64,000 nucleotides of DNA from CAIWHR01 sp963726765 (GTDB lineage Bacteria > Pseudomonadota > Gammaproteobacteria > Burkholderiales > Casimicrobiaceae): contig CAVSDH010000012.1 of NCBI GenBank assembly GCA_963726765.1, positions 21,750 to 85,749 on the forward strand, in the 5' to 3' direction. Positions 7,154-16,446 of the stretch are shown in pieces (position 1 is the first letter of the stretch; each line of letters starts with the position of its first letter). Position numbers and translations under genes: made by a program. The notes beneath the pieces are model-generated. The model searched no databases, was not told where the DNA came from, and saw nothing but the letters and a program-made list of their open reading frames with translations.

Positions 7154-9397
7154 ATGTCCCATGCCCCAAGGATCGAATGGCGCCGCGGTCTCAGCGCGGC
7201 GCTTTCACTTGTGCTGTTCGTGGCCCACCCGGTCGCCATGGCGGCCGATTCCCCGCCTCCACGTGTCGCGGGCACGCCGCCGCGCATCGGCGTCGCGCTT
7301 TCCGGAGGCGGCGCGCGCGGCATCGCGCATGTCGGCGTCCTCAAGGTGCTGGACGAAATGCGCATCCCGATCGCCTGCATCACCGGTACCAGCATGGGGT
7401 CCATCGTCAGCGGCGCATTCGCCATCGGGCGATCGCCGGCCGAGATCGAGCAATTGGTGCTCGCCACCAACTGGGACGAGATCTTCCGCGACAACCCGCC
7501 GCGCGCGGAAATATCGACACGGCGCAAGGTCGACGATTACAAGACACTGTTCGCGCCGGAGTTCGGGCTGAAGAACGGGAGCCTGGCGCTGCCGAAGGGC
7601 ATCATTGCCGGGGTCTCGATCGAGGCGTTCCTGCGCGTGGTGGCCGAGCCGGCGGCCGGCATCGAGGACTTCGACAAGCTGCCGGTGCCCTATCGTGCGG
7701 TGGCAACCGACATCGAGACCGGCGAAGCGGTCGTCCTCAGTCATGGCAACATTGCCGAGGCGATGCGCGCCAGCATGTCCGTGCCTGGAGCGATCACGCC
7801 GGTGACGATGGACGGTCGCCTGCTGGTCGACGGCATGATCGCCAACAACCTGCCGATCGACCAGGCGCGCAAGCTCTGCGGCGACGTGGTGATCGCCGTC
7901 AACATCGGAACGCCGCCGTTGAAGCGCGACGAGATCACCTCCGCGCTCTCCGTCGTCAGCCAGATGATGGCCTTCCTCGGCAAGCAGACGGTCGACGATC
8001 AGCTGAAGAGCATGGGTCCGAACGACGTGCTGATCGCTCCCGACCTTGGCGACATCACGGTGGCCAAGTACGACCGCGCCAAAGACGCGATCCGCATCGG
8101 CGAGGAGGCGACTCGAAAGATGGCTGCATCGCTTTCGCGCTACAGCGTGTCGCCCGAACAGTACGCGGCGATTCGCGCAACGCAGGTCAGGTCGCCCGTT
8201 GCAATTGCAGCGGTGGACGAGATCCGCTTCGAAGGATTGAAACGCACCAATCCCGAAGTGCTCCGCGGCCTGGTGGAGACGAAGCCCGGTGAGCCACTCG
8301 ACCAGGAAAAGATCGGTGCCGACCTGCGGCGCATCTACGGCCGCGGCGACTTCGAGGGCGTGGATTTCCGCGTCGTCGGATCGGCGGGAGGGCCCCGCGC
8401 GATGGTGATCAATCCGCACGAGAAGGATTGGGGGCCGGATTACCTGCGTTTCGGCCTGGGGCTCGAGAGCGACTTCCAGGGCGACAACGCGTTCAATCTT
8501 CTGTTCCAGTACCGCAAGAGCTGGCTCAACAACCTTGGCGGCGAATGGCTGACCGAGGCCCAGATCGGACAGGATACGCATCTTTTCACCGAGTTCTATC
8601 AACCGCTGAACGAGCGGGGTGTGGGTTTCGGGTCGCTGTACGGCCAGGTCGGGCAGACCACACGCGGTGTCTTCAACGGCAACGACAAGATCGCGGATTA
8701 TCTGATCAGCAGTGCGCGCGGCGGGGTGGACCTTGGCGCAAACCTCGGCACGATCGCCACCGTGCGCTTGGGCCCGCAGTGGACCGAGGTTCACGCCCGC
8801 GTTGACACCGGCGATCCGGTGCTGCCGTCGGTGCGCGAGCTCACCGCCGGAGTCCACGCTTCAGTAAACATTGATGCGCTCGACCATGCGTGGTTCGCGC
8901 AACATGGATACAACTTTCTTGCCACGTACTACGGCGCCACGAAGGACCTCGGCTCGGCGCTGAATTACCAGCGCCTCGAAGGAAGGGGCCAGTATGTGAT
9001 GTCGTGGGGGCCGCACACGATCAATCTTGTCGGTATCGGCGGAACCGACTTTGGCTCCAATATGCCGGCGTACGAGTCGTTCGCGCTCGGCGGACCGCTG
9101 CGTCTGTCCGGCTTCCGGATAAACCAGTTCTCGGGCCGCGAATACGCCTTCGGCCGACTGATGTACTACAACCGAATTTATCCGCTGCCGGAAATCCTCG
9201 GCTCGGGTGTCTTCGCGGGCGCGTCCGCGGAAGTCGGCAACATCCGTAGCCGCGCCGACGGGCTGCCGTCGCCGGGTACGCGGTACTCTGGTTCGTTGTT
9301 CATCGGCGCCAACACTGCCGCCGGTCCGGCGTACCTGGGCGCCGGATTCGGGAACAACGGCGCGTTCAGCGTCTACCTGCTTCTCGGGGCGCCGTAG
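7154..9397 (+). CDS. Patatin-like phospholipase with Omp85-type barrel (PlpD-like, type Vd autotransporter)
   Basis: A 747-residue envelope protein in three parts. After a signal peptide ending near 'AMAADS' comes a patatin domain (about 40-330). It has the oxyanion loop 'SGGGARG', the nucleophile Ser80 in 'GTSMGS' and the dyad Asp226 in 'LVDGMI'. Next is a POTRA-like module (about 355-415, 'IRFEGLKRTNPEVLRGLV'). Then a 16-strand-type outer-membrane barrel ends in an aromatic-rich strand. This is the layout of PlpD of Pseudomonas, where the barrel exports the lipase domain. Substrates are presumably phospholipids. It stands alone, followed after 23 bases by the TAXI-type receptor gene. Confidence 0.88.
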   Translation: MSHAPRIEWRRGLSAALSLVLFVAHPVAMAADSPPPRVAGTPPRIGVALSGGGARGIAHVGVLKVLDEMRIPIACITGTSMGSIVSGAFAIGRSPAEIEQLVLATNWDEIFRDNPPRAEISTRRKVDDYKTLFAPEFGLKNGSLALPKGIIAGVSIEAFLRVVAEPAAGIEDFDKLPVPYRAVATDIETGEAVVLSHGNIAEAMRASMSVPGAITPVTMDGRLLVDGMIANNLPIDQARKLCGDVVIAVNIGTPPLKRDEITSALSVVSQMMAFLGKQTVDDQLKSMGPNDVLIAPDLGDITVAKYDRAKDAIRIGEEATRKMAASLSRYSVSPEQYAAIRATQVRSPVAIAAVDEIRFEGLKRTNPEVLRGLVETKPGEPLDQEKIGADLRRIYGRGDFEGVDFRVVGSAGGPRAMVINPHEKDWGPDYLRFGLGLESDFQGDNAFNLLFQYRKSWLNNLGGEWLTEAQIGQDTHLFTEFYQPLNERGVGFGSLYGQVGQTTRGVFNGNDKIADYLISSARGGVDLGANLGTIATVRLGPQWTEVHARVDTGDPVLPSVRELTAGVHASVNIDALDHAWFAQHGYNFLATYYGATKDLGSALNYQRLEGRGQYVMSWGPHTINLVGIGGTDFGSNMPAYESFALGGPLRLSGFRINQFSGREYAFGRLMYYNRIYPLPEILGSGVFAGASAEVGNIRSRADGLPSPGTRYSGSLFIGANTAAGPAYLGAGFGNNGAFSVYLLLGAP

Positions 9398-9420
9398 CGG
9401 ACGGCGGTCCCATTTCGTGT

Positions 9421-10749
9421 ATGCGCATCGCTGATGGACGCCTGAGCGGCCGGCGCGGCCTCGTGCGCTGGGCACTGTTTGCGCTCGCGTTGTTCGCGAT
9501 CGCGGTGGTGGGCGCGTGGTTCCTGCAGAGCACGATCCCCCGCCACATCGTGCTCGCGTCCGGGCTCAAGGACGGCATGTATCACGAGTTCGCGCAGCGC
9601 TACAAGGCGATACTCGCGCGCGAGGGCGTCACGGTCGAGGAGCGATTGACCGGTGGCGCGGACGAGAACGAGCTCCTGCTGCACGACCCGAAGTCCGGTG
9701 TCGACGTCGCGTTCATGCACGGCGGCGTGGTCCAGCCGGCTGACCGCGGCAGCCTCGTCATGCTCGCGGCGCTGTACTACGAGCCGCTCTGGGTCTTCTA
9801 TCGGGGTAAGGAGACGCTGACTCAACTGGACGAGCTTCGCTACAAGCGCGTCGCCATCGGCTCGCCCGGGAGCGGCATTCGCGCATTTGCGGAGCCGCTG
9901 CTCGAAGCCAACAACCTGAACGGCTTCAATACGCAATTCAAGCCGCTCGTGCTTGGCGATGCGTTGCGCGCGTTGCAGGCGGGTGAAGTGGATGGCGCCT
10001 TCCTGATGGGGCCTGTGCAGACGCCGGCCGTATGGCAAGCGTTGCACGATTCGAGCCTCAAGCTGATGAGCGTGGCACGCGCCGACGCGTATCCGAGGAA
10101 GTTTCCCTACATCACGAAATTGATGCTCCCGCCGGGTGCCATCGACCTCGGGCTCCACATTCCGGGCGAAGAGGTCAAGCTGGTCGGCACCAAGGCGATG
10201 CTCGTCGCGCGCGACGGCCTGCCGCCGGCGATCGTCAACCTGCTGCTCGATGCGGCCCGCGAAATCCATGGCGACCACGGCTTCTTCGAGGCCGACGACG
10301 AGTTCCCGAACACGTCGCGCGTGGACCTTCCGGTTTCCGCCGCGGCGGATGGCCATCACCGCTTCGGCCCCAGCCTGCTGCACCGCTATCTGCCGTTCTT
10401 CGTCGCCACGTACGTCGAGCGGCTGATCGTTCTCCTGGTCCCGCTTCTGGTCATCCTGGTCCCGCTGTTCAACTTCCTGCCGCAGGCGCTGCGCTGGCAG
10501 AAGCGCTCGAAGATCTACCGCTGGTATGGCGAGCTGGCGCTTCTCGAGCGCGATGTCGACAAGCGCACCGGGACCCTTCCGATTGAGCAGTGGCTCGCGG
10601 ACATCGACCGGATCGAGCAGGCGGCGGAACATCTCCGAATTCCCGCCAGCTTCGCGAGCGAGGCCTATACGTTGCGCGAGCACATCGGGCTGGTGCGGCG
10701 AACGGTGATGGCAAAGGCGAAAGGCGCCGGCGCGAGTCCGCTGGCCTAG
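9421..10749 (+). CDS. TAXI-family solute-binding protein with extra C-terminal membrane segment
   Basis: A 442-residue protein. An N-terminal membrane anchor (about 14-37) leads into a TAXI/NMT1-like periplasmic binding domain ('ASGLKDGMYHEFAQRYKAIL', then 'GSPGSGIRAFAEPLLEANN'). A second hydrophobic segment near residues 330-355 ('IVLLVPLLVILVPLFNFLPQ') precedes a charged cytoplasmic tail of about 80 residues. Classical TAXI receptors are soluble and work with a TRAP membrane subunit; none is encoded nearby. The added transmembrane segment and tail suggest a sensing or scaffold role, which is inference. It overlaps the convergent DUF4105 gene by 4 bases at the 3' ends. Confidence 0.8.
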   Translation: MRIADGRLSGRRGLVRWALFALALFAIAVVGAWFLQSTIPRHIVLASGLKDGMYHEFAQRYKAILAREGVTVEERLTGGADENELLLHDPKSGVDVAFMHGGVVQPADRGSLVMLAALYYEPLWVFYRGKETLTQLDELRYKRVAIGSPGSGIRAFAEPLLEANNLNGFNTQFKPLVLGDALRALQAGEVDGAFLMGPVQTPAVWQALHDSSLKLMSVARADAYPRKFPYITKLMLPPGAIDLGLHIPGEEVKLVGTKAMLVARDGLPPAIVNLLLDAAREIHGDHGFFEADDEFPNTSRVDLPVSAAADGHHRFGPSLLHRYLPFFVATYVERLIVLLVPLLVILVPLFNFLPQALRWQKRSKIYRWYGELALLERDVDKRTGTLPIEQWLADIDRIEQAAEHLRIPASFASEAYTLREHIGLVRRTVMAKAKGAGASPLA

Positions 10750-11760
10750 CGCGCCGCCCCGCTCGCCGCGCTCCGCGGGTCGGGCAACCCCTCGCGGATT
10801 CCGCGTGAAAAGCCAGGGTCCTGATCGAGGGCCTTCGCCCGCGCATTGATGTGACTCTTTTCGCGCAGCTCCGCGAAGGGCAGGCTCGTATCTATCGAGC
10901 CGCGCTCGTAGAGCATCTGGTCTCCGTAGCCGTTGGCGAGCAGCCGCCAGTCGACGTTCGGCGCGTTCGTGAGGACCTTCGTGACGTGCTTGCGAATGCT
11001 GGTCGTGCAATTGTCGACCAGCGCGTTGTAGAACTCCGGCGCCTTGACCAGCGCATTCATGCTGGCGACATAGTCCATGAGCAGCGCCCGCGCCATCTCC
11101 GGCGCCACCTTCAGCCGATAGAGATAATCGTCCTCGCCGCGATAGTTGGTGCGCAGGCGAACGACGTCGCGCTCGTCGGCGGCGACATAGATGATTTCGT
11201 AGTGCCTGAAGAAGCCCTTGATGGCCGAGTATTCCTGGCCCTTGCTTTTCCGGGTCTCGATGGAGATCGCCAGCGGCAGCGAGCCCTCGAAATCCCAGCT
11301 CATGATCGTGTGCGCGATGGCCGGCGAACCCCAGTAGGACATGAAGAGGTCCACCCCGCGAAGCTTCGAAAGATCGTAGACGCGGTCCTCGTAGCGCGGC
11401 GTGAAGTCCGTCTCGCTTCGGTAGTCGAAATTGCGTACGTTGTGGAACGTCAACTGGTCGCCACGAACATCAGCCCACGCGACCTTCGCCACGTCCGGCT
11501 GCCAGTCGCGGTCGTTGCTCGGCTGGAGCGTGCTCCACCAGACGACGATCGCCAGAAAGCCGACGCCCCACACGGCCAGCGCGCGCCGGAACGGGCGCAG
11601 CCAGATGAAGGCCGCAAGGCTGCCGAGCGCGAAAACGGCCACGGCGGCTGTCCGCGCGCCGGCATCTTCACCGTGCCCCGGCGTAAAGCATGGCGAGAAC
11701 GCCCCACACCGACGCACACGGCAAGGCGATGATCAGAATTACGACGAGCGCACGCTTCAA
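10746..11760 (-). CDS. DUF4105 (Lnb N-terminal-like) membrane protein, frameshifted near the N-terminus
   Basis: The main frame encodes a DUF4105 protein: two hydrophobic segments, then 'NDRDWQPDVAKV', 'HNVRNFDYRSETDF' and 'VDNCTTSIRKHV', whose Cys is conserved in the family and resembles the catalytic region of lacto-N-biosidase-type hydrolases. The N-terminal membrane helix lies in another frame. From a TTG at 11760 the reading is 'LKRALVVILIIALPCAS' up to a stop near 11668. Removing one base in 'cacggtgaag' (about 11667-11670) joins both parts. The TTG is preceded by a strong ribosome site (GGAGGAG, 9-base spacing), which supports this start. The role of the family is unknown; it is an integral envelope protein. 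Confidence 0.72.
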
Positions 11761-11947
11761 GGGAATTCGCTCCTCCGGTGCCCGTGCCGCCTGGCGCCTT
11801 CGACAAAGCCGTCGCGGCCGCGAGGTCCGCGCGTATCCTAAACGATAATCGCGCGCAATGCCGACACGTGTCCGCAGGATTCGATGGCCGTGCCGAACCC
11901 CGGACCGGATGCTCGTCGATGCGTCCGATGTCGGTCCGGCCCCGAAT

Positions 11948-14530
11948 TCAGTCACCGAACGCCAGACTGAATGCCTCGTCGTCGCGCAATGTCGCGCCTT
12001 CCGCGGCGAGGTGCGCTCGCTCGTCGGCGGACAGGCGGGCAGCGAGCAACGAGTCGAGCCGCTCTTCGAAAAGCGGCGCCAGCACGTTCACGTTCTCGCC
12101 GACGCGCGCCTGGACGGCAGCGTCGAACCCAACGATGCGCGCGGCAACGTCGGGTCGTCCCGATTGTGCGTTGAGAAGCGCCAGCGACAGCAGCATCCGG
12201 TACTCGTCGCCTTCCTGCAGCAGCCGCGAATACGCATTGCGCGCAGCCAGCAGCGCCTCTTCCGGGCAGTTCAGCATCAGCAGCGCGATCATTTCGCTCT
12301 GATAGAGGTGACCCGCGCCGGCATCGCCACCAAGCGCGTGGAGACGGCCAATCGCAGCACGTGCGTGCCGCAGCGCCTCCTGCCAGCGTCCCAGCAGCAG
12401 CTCCATGATCGCGACATTGGAGACGGCATAGAGCGATGCGATTTCGGCACCGCCTTCGCTGCAGATCGACACCTGTCGCTGCGCACAGGCAAGCGCTTCC
12501 TCGAACCTCCGCTGACGCGCAAACGACCAGCACCGGGCGAATTGCAGGCCCGCGCGCTGACGCGCGGGCCATTCGGGGCGCTCCAGTCGCGCTGCGTCGG
12601 TGATTGCCGACTCCATCTCCGCCACGGACGCGAAGCGTGCTCCTTGCGCGGCCGCCAAGACCAGCGCGTCGAAGCGGCGCTGGTCATCGCCGAGCTCACG
12701 GTACAACGCGGCCGCCCGCGTCATGGCGTCGTAGCTTTCACGGCGGAAGGAATACAGGCCGAGCTTGCCTATCGCGTACCAGAATCTCGCCACCGTCTTC
12801 GTCGGCGTGGAGGCAACGACGTGCCGGTGCAAGGGCAGGCAACGCGCGAGACCCTCCGCCGTATGGAACGAAGACCACCACACGCTGTAGGACACTCCCG
12901 CCAGCTCCACGGCGAGTTCGCGGCTGTCCGCATCCGCGTCGGCCCATTCGATCGCCGCGCGCAGGTTGTCGAGCTCGATTTTGGCCGCCGGGCAGCTTCC
13001 GGTTGACCGCCATCGCCAATCGTCCTCCTCGTACGGTTCCAGCAGCGCAAGCACCGCTTCCGCGTGACGGCGCAGGGTCGATCGAGTCTCGCCCGACTCC
13101 GCGAGCCGCTCGAGTCCGTACGCGCGCGTCGATTCCAGCATCCGGTAGCGCGGGACCGGATCGCCTTCGGCCAGGACCAGCGACTTGTCGACCAGCCCCC
13201 CGAGGTGATCGAGCACGATCCAGGCGTCGATGCTCTCGTCGCTCGCGACGTGCTGCGCGGCCTCGAGCGTGAATCCGCCGGCAAACACGGCCAGCCGCCG
13301 AAACACCGTCTGCTCGTCATCGGTGAGGAGCGCGTGGCTCCACTCGAGCGTCGCGCGCAGGGTCTGATGGCGCCGCAGCACGACGCGCGATCCGCCGGTC
13401 AGCAGGTTGAATCGCTCGTGCAGCCGCGCGCGCAGCCCCTCGACGCCGAGCAGCGGCAACCGGGCAGCGGCGAGCTCGATCGCGAGTGGAATGCCGTCGA
13501 GGCGCCGGCAGATCTCGACCACCGCCGGCAGATTGACTGCCGTCAACGCAAAGCGCGGGTCGACGGCCTGCGCGCGCGCTTCGAACAGCTCGACCGCACC
13601 GGAACGCGGCGAAGCGTCGGTGTCCGTATCGGCGGCGACGTCGAGGGTGCCCAGCCGATACACGTGCTCGTCGGCCGCCTTCAGCGTTTCCTGGCTCGTC
13701 ACCAGGACGCTCACCCGCGGCGCGCCCGCGGTCACCGTGTCGACCAGCGCTGCCACGGCGTCGGCCAGATGCTCGCAATTGTCGAGCACGAGCAGTGCCC
13801 GTTGCGGCGCGAGCAACGATCGAAGGATCCGGGCGGTGGGACGGTCGCCTGTTACCCGAATGCCCATCGCCTGGGCCACGGCGGATGGAACGAGCGTCCC
13901 ATCCGAAATCGGGGCGAGTTCCACCCACCAGATGCCATCCGGATATTCCGCCGCGCTTTCCGTGGCGATGCGCGTCGCCACCGCTTGCGCGGCCCGGGTC
14001 TTCCCGATGCCGCCGGTACCCGTGATCGTAACCACGGGATGCAGGCGCAGCAACGCCGCAATCGCAGCCAGGTCTTCCGCGCGGCCGTACAGCGACGGAA
14101 GCCGCGAAGGCAGATTGGTCCGCACCCTCGATTCCGGGGCGCCAGAGTCGGGGTCGGCCGCAACCGCGCGCCCCTCGACGACGGAGGCAAGCGCCACGGT
14201 GTCGGTCACCGCGACGGGAAGATTGAACCGGTATCCGCGTCCCGGGATCGTCGCGAGCGCGCTCTGCCCGAGAATCTTTCGCAACGTCGAGACCTGAACC
14301 TGCAGGTTGTTCTCCTCGACCACGAGCCCCTGCCAGACGGTGGCGAGAAGGTCGTCCTTCGTGATCAATGTGCCCGGGCGCTCCGCCAGCGCGACGAGCA
14401 GATCGAACGCGCGCGCGCCCAGCGCCACCGGCGCGCCGTCCGCGAGCAGGACACGCTCGTCCGGACGCAGCTCGAAACGGCCGAAGCGACGGGACGAGGT
14501 CGATGGGGTCGCGGCAGAGGCGTTTCGCAT
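11948..14530 (-). CDS. Winged-helix transcriptional regulator with STAND/NB-ARC ATPase domain
   Basis: An 860-residue signal-transduction ATPase. Residues about 15-105 form an OmpR-type winged helix ('GARAFDLLVALAERPGTLI', then 'TIPGRGYRF'). Next is an NTPase with P-loop 'ITGTGGIGKTRAA' (169-181) and Walker B 'ALLVLDNCEHL'. The remaining half is a helical, TPR-like sensor. Proteins of this layout bind promoters when a ligand releases the ATPase from autoinhibition. The ATG at 14530 is where the winged helix begins; the frame stays open far upstream without homology. The gene is divergent from the small membrane protein at 14702, so the 171-base gap probably holds a shared control region. Ligand unknown. 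Confidence 0.87.
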   Translation of the reverse strand: MRNASAATPSTSSRRFGRFELRPDERVLLADGAPVALGARAFDLLVALAERPGTLITKDDLLATVWQGLVVEENNLQVQVSTLRKILGQSALATIPGRGYRFNLPVAVTDTVALASVVEGRAVAADPDSGAPESRVRTNLPSRLPSLYGRAEDLAAIAALLRLHPVVTITGTGGIGKTRAAQAVATRIATESAAEYPDGIWWVELAPISDGTLVPSAVAQAMGIRVTGDRPTARILRSLLAPQRALLVLDNCEHLADAVAALVDTVTAGAPRVSVLVTSQETLKAADEHVYRLGTLDVAADTDTDASPRSGAVELFEARAQAVDPRFALTAVNLPAVVEICRRLDGIPLAIELAAARLPLLGVEGLRARLHERFNLLTGGSRVVLRRHQTLRATLEWSHALLTDDEQTVFRRLAVFAGGFTLEAAQHVASDESIDAWIVLDHLGGLVDKSLVLAEGDPVPRYRMLESTRAYGLERLAESGETRSTLRRHAEAVLALLEPYEEDDWRWRSTGSCPAAKIELDNLRAAIEWADADADSRELAVELAGVSYSVWWSSFHTAEGLARCLPLHRHVVASTPTKTVARFWYAIGKLGLYSFRRESYDAMTRAAALYRELGDDQRRFDALVLAAAQGARFASVAEMESAITDAARLERPEWPARQRAGLQFARCWSFARQRRFEEALACAQRQVSICSEGGAEIASLYAVSNVAIMELLLGRWQEALRHARAAIGRLHALGGDAGAGHLYQSEMIALLMLNCPEEALLAARNAYSRLLQEGDEYRMLLSLALLNAQSGRPDVAARIVGFDAAVQARVGENVNVLAPLFEERLDSLLAARLSADERAHLAAEGATLRDDEAFSLAFGD

Positions 14531-14701
14531 CGTCGGATTCAGGTCGGGCCCGGCAAAGTGTAGCGCCAGTGCGCGACCTGCAGGGGGTGCCCGGCGCAGG
14601 TTTAAGAACGTTTCAGGTCCCCTTAAAGACGATTGCGGTGTCGGAGGCGCAAGGTTCGTCACACGGGAAGCCTCCGTGCCGAACGACCCAAGGAGACCAC
14701 C

Positions 14702-14950
14702 ATGAACATGAAGCAAAGCGCACCGACCCTGCGACCCGCCGCCCATTTCATCGCCGCCGCACTGGCCGGCGTGATCGCTACCGGGATTCTCGCCGGCGTG
14801 ACCGAGCTCTTCCAGCGCAATGGGCTTCCCCTGGAACGCCTCGTGGCCGCCGAGCGCGCCTGCACCGGCCATGCCTATGTTTCGGAACGCGAAGCGTGCA
14901 TGCGCGAGTGGGCGGCCGCGGCGCGATCCGCGCGCGTCGCCAGCAGGTGA
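14702..14950 (+). CDS. Small single-span membrane protein, unknown function
   Basis: An 82-residue protein with one predicted membrane helix (about 15-35, 'FIAAALAGVIATGILAGV') and a short polar tail containing two cysteines ('RACTGHAYVSEREACMREW'). I do not recognise a family. The ATG at 14702 has a clear ribosome site (AAGGAG, 6 bases upstream); the longer frame from 14633 lacks one. Because it is transcribed away from the STAND regulator, it is a good candidate for that regulator's target. It ends about 195 bases before the pqi operon. Confidence 0.6.
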   Translation: MNMKQSAPTLRPAAHFIAAALAGVIATGILAGVTELFQRNGLPLERLVAAERACTGHAYVSEREACMREWAAAARSARVASR

Positions 14951-15145
14951 CGGTCGACGCTGGAGACGAAACGATCCCGGTCCGAGCCGCTGCCATCGAC
15001 CCGCGTCCGCGTGATCGCGATTGCGATCCTCCGGATTCACCCGCCCATTGGCGGCCGATCTTCCGCGGCCAACTGCGTCCCGGCCCACGCCTGGCGCCGG
15101 TAACGGTAGAATGCGTTCGCTTACTTCCCACCGCGCGGTGACAGG

Positions 15146-15808
15146 GTGTCCACGTTGGAAACGGTCGCTTGCCCCGACTGCGACTTGCTGCAACGCATTC
15201 CGCCCCTTCCGCCGGGCGGAAAAGCGCGTTGCGCGCGCTGCAGTGAAGTTCTCGTCCATCAGCGCGCCGATCCGCTCGATCGCCCGCTGGCGCTGACCCT
15301 GGGCGCGGCGATCACGTTCATCATCGCCAACACCGCGCCGCTGATGAGCCTTTCCGCCGTCGGGCGTGAAGCCAGCACCACGATCATCGGCGGCGCCATC
15401 GAAATGTGGCTGCAGGGCAGCGAGATCACCGCGGTCATGGTCGCAATCTGCGCGGTGGTCGCGCCGGCGGGGCACATCGGCTTCATGCTCGCCGTGCTGC
15501 TTGCGGTGCGGCACCCGCCCGCCCCTCGATGGGTCGGGCAACTGCTCCGGTCGGCGCACTTCATGCATCCCTGGTCGATGACCGAAGTCATGATGCTGGG
15601 CATCCTGGTCTCGCTGGTCAAGATCGCGGAGCTGGCGACGGTGGTTCCCGGTATCGGGATGTACGCTGCCGGGGTCTTCATCGCGCTGCTCTCCGCGGTC
15701 ATGGTCACGTTCGACCCGCGCGAGGTCTGGAGGCGGGTCCGTTGGGCCGATGGATCGTTGCCGCCGATGCCTGCCGACGCTGCGCCCCGTGCCGGGAAGA
15801 CGGCTTGA
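15146..15808 (+). CDS. pqiA: PqiA-like intermembrane transport protein, first half-module
   Basis: A 220-residue inner-membrane protein equal to one of the two repeats of E. coli PqiA. It begins with a zinc-ribbon pair ('CPDCDLL' and 'RCARCSE'), followed by four hydrophobic segments with the family signature 'FIIANTAPLMSL'. PqiA works with the MCE protein PqiB and lipoprotein PqiC in lipid trafficking between the two membranes. The start is GTG at 15146, just before the zinc ribbon. Its TGA overlaps the start of the second half-module, so what is one protein in E. coli is made here from two coupled genes. Confidence 0.87.
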   Translation: MSTLETVACPDCDLLQRIPPLPPGGKARCARCSEVLVHQRADPLDRPLALTLGAAITFIIANTAPLMSLSAVGREASTTIIGGAIEMWLQGSEITAVMVAICAVVAPAGHIGFMLAVLLAVRHPPAPRWVGQLLRSAHFMHPWSMTEVMMLGILVSLVKIAELATVVPGIGMYAAGVFIALLSAVMVTFDPREVWRRVRWADGSLPPMPADAAPRAGKTA

Positions 15809-16446
15809 TTTCGACTGCACTCAGCGCCTCCGAGGCGGGACTTGTCTCCTGCGCGACGTGCCAGCTGCTTTCGCGGCCCGCGCACGCGGAGAGCCCGGGG
15901 CATTGCCCGCGCTGCGGCGCCGTGCTCGTACGCCGTCGCGCCCATTCGATCGAGTACACCTGGGCGCTGGTGATCGCCGCGGCGATCTGCTACATCCCGG
16001 CGAACGTCCTGCCCGTTCTCACCACCACCGCACTGGGGTCGGTCGAGTCCGACACCATCATGGGCGGCGTGATTTTCCTCTACGTGTCGGGCTCGTGGCC
16101 GCTCGCGCTGATCGTCTTCGTCGCGAGCGTGATGATTCCCTTGGGCAAGCTGATCGCGCTCGCCTACCTGCTGATCACGGTGCAACGCGGCTCCGTCGAG
16201 AACAGCCACCAGCGAACGCGCATCTACTTCCTGGTCGAGTTCGTCGGGCGCTGGTCGATGCTCGACGTATTCGTCGACGCGTTCATCGTCGCACTGATCC
16301 AGCTGAAGCCGCTGATGTCCGTGGAACCCGGGCTGGGCGTCGTGTTCTTCATGGCGGTGGTCGTGCTGACGATGGTCGCCGCGCAGTCGTTCGATCCCCG
16401 CCTGATCTGGGATGCCGGAAACAACGGACGGAACCGACATGGCTGA
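15805..16446 (+). CDS. pqiA: PqiA-like intermembrane transport protein, second half-module
   Basis: A 213-residue partner of the preceding protein, with the same plan: zinc ribbon ('CATCQLL' and 'CPRCGAV') and four membrane segments containing 'CYIPANVLPVLTTTALG' and 'GRWSMLDVFVDAFIVALIQL'. The likely start is TTG at 15805, which overlaps the upstream TGA by 4 bases (TTGA); no in-frame ATG lies before the zinc ribbon. Its 3' end overlaps pqiB by 8 bases. The aspartate-rich 'MLDVFVDAF' motif is characteristic of the C-terminal PqiA repeat. Confidence 0.85.
   Translation: MISTALSASEAGLVSCATCQLLSRPAHAESPGHCPRCGAVLVRRRAHSIEYTWALVIAAAICYIPANVLPVLTTTALGSVESDTIMGGVIFLYVSGSWPLALIVFVASVMIPLGKLIALAYLLITVQRGSVENSHQRTRIYFLVEFVGRWSMLDVFVDAFIVALIQLKPLMSVEPGLGVVFFMAVVVLTMVAAQSFDPRLIWDAGNNGRNRHG

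Noticed and set aside
14531..15820. The N-terminal extension of the STAND regulator frame to 15820 (1290 codons in all)
   Set aside because: The extension runs antisense through the small membrane protein and pqiA1, lacks protein character, and the winged helix starts right after the ATG at 14530.
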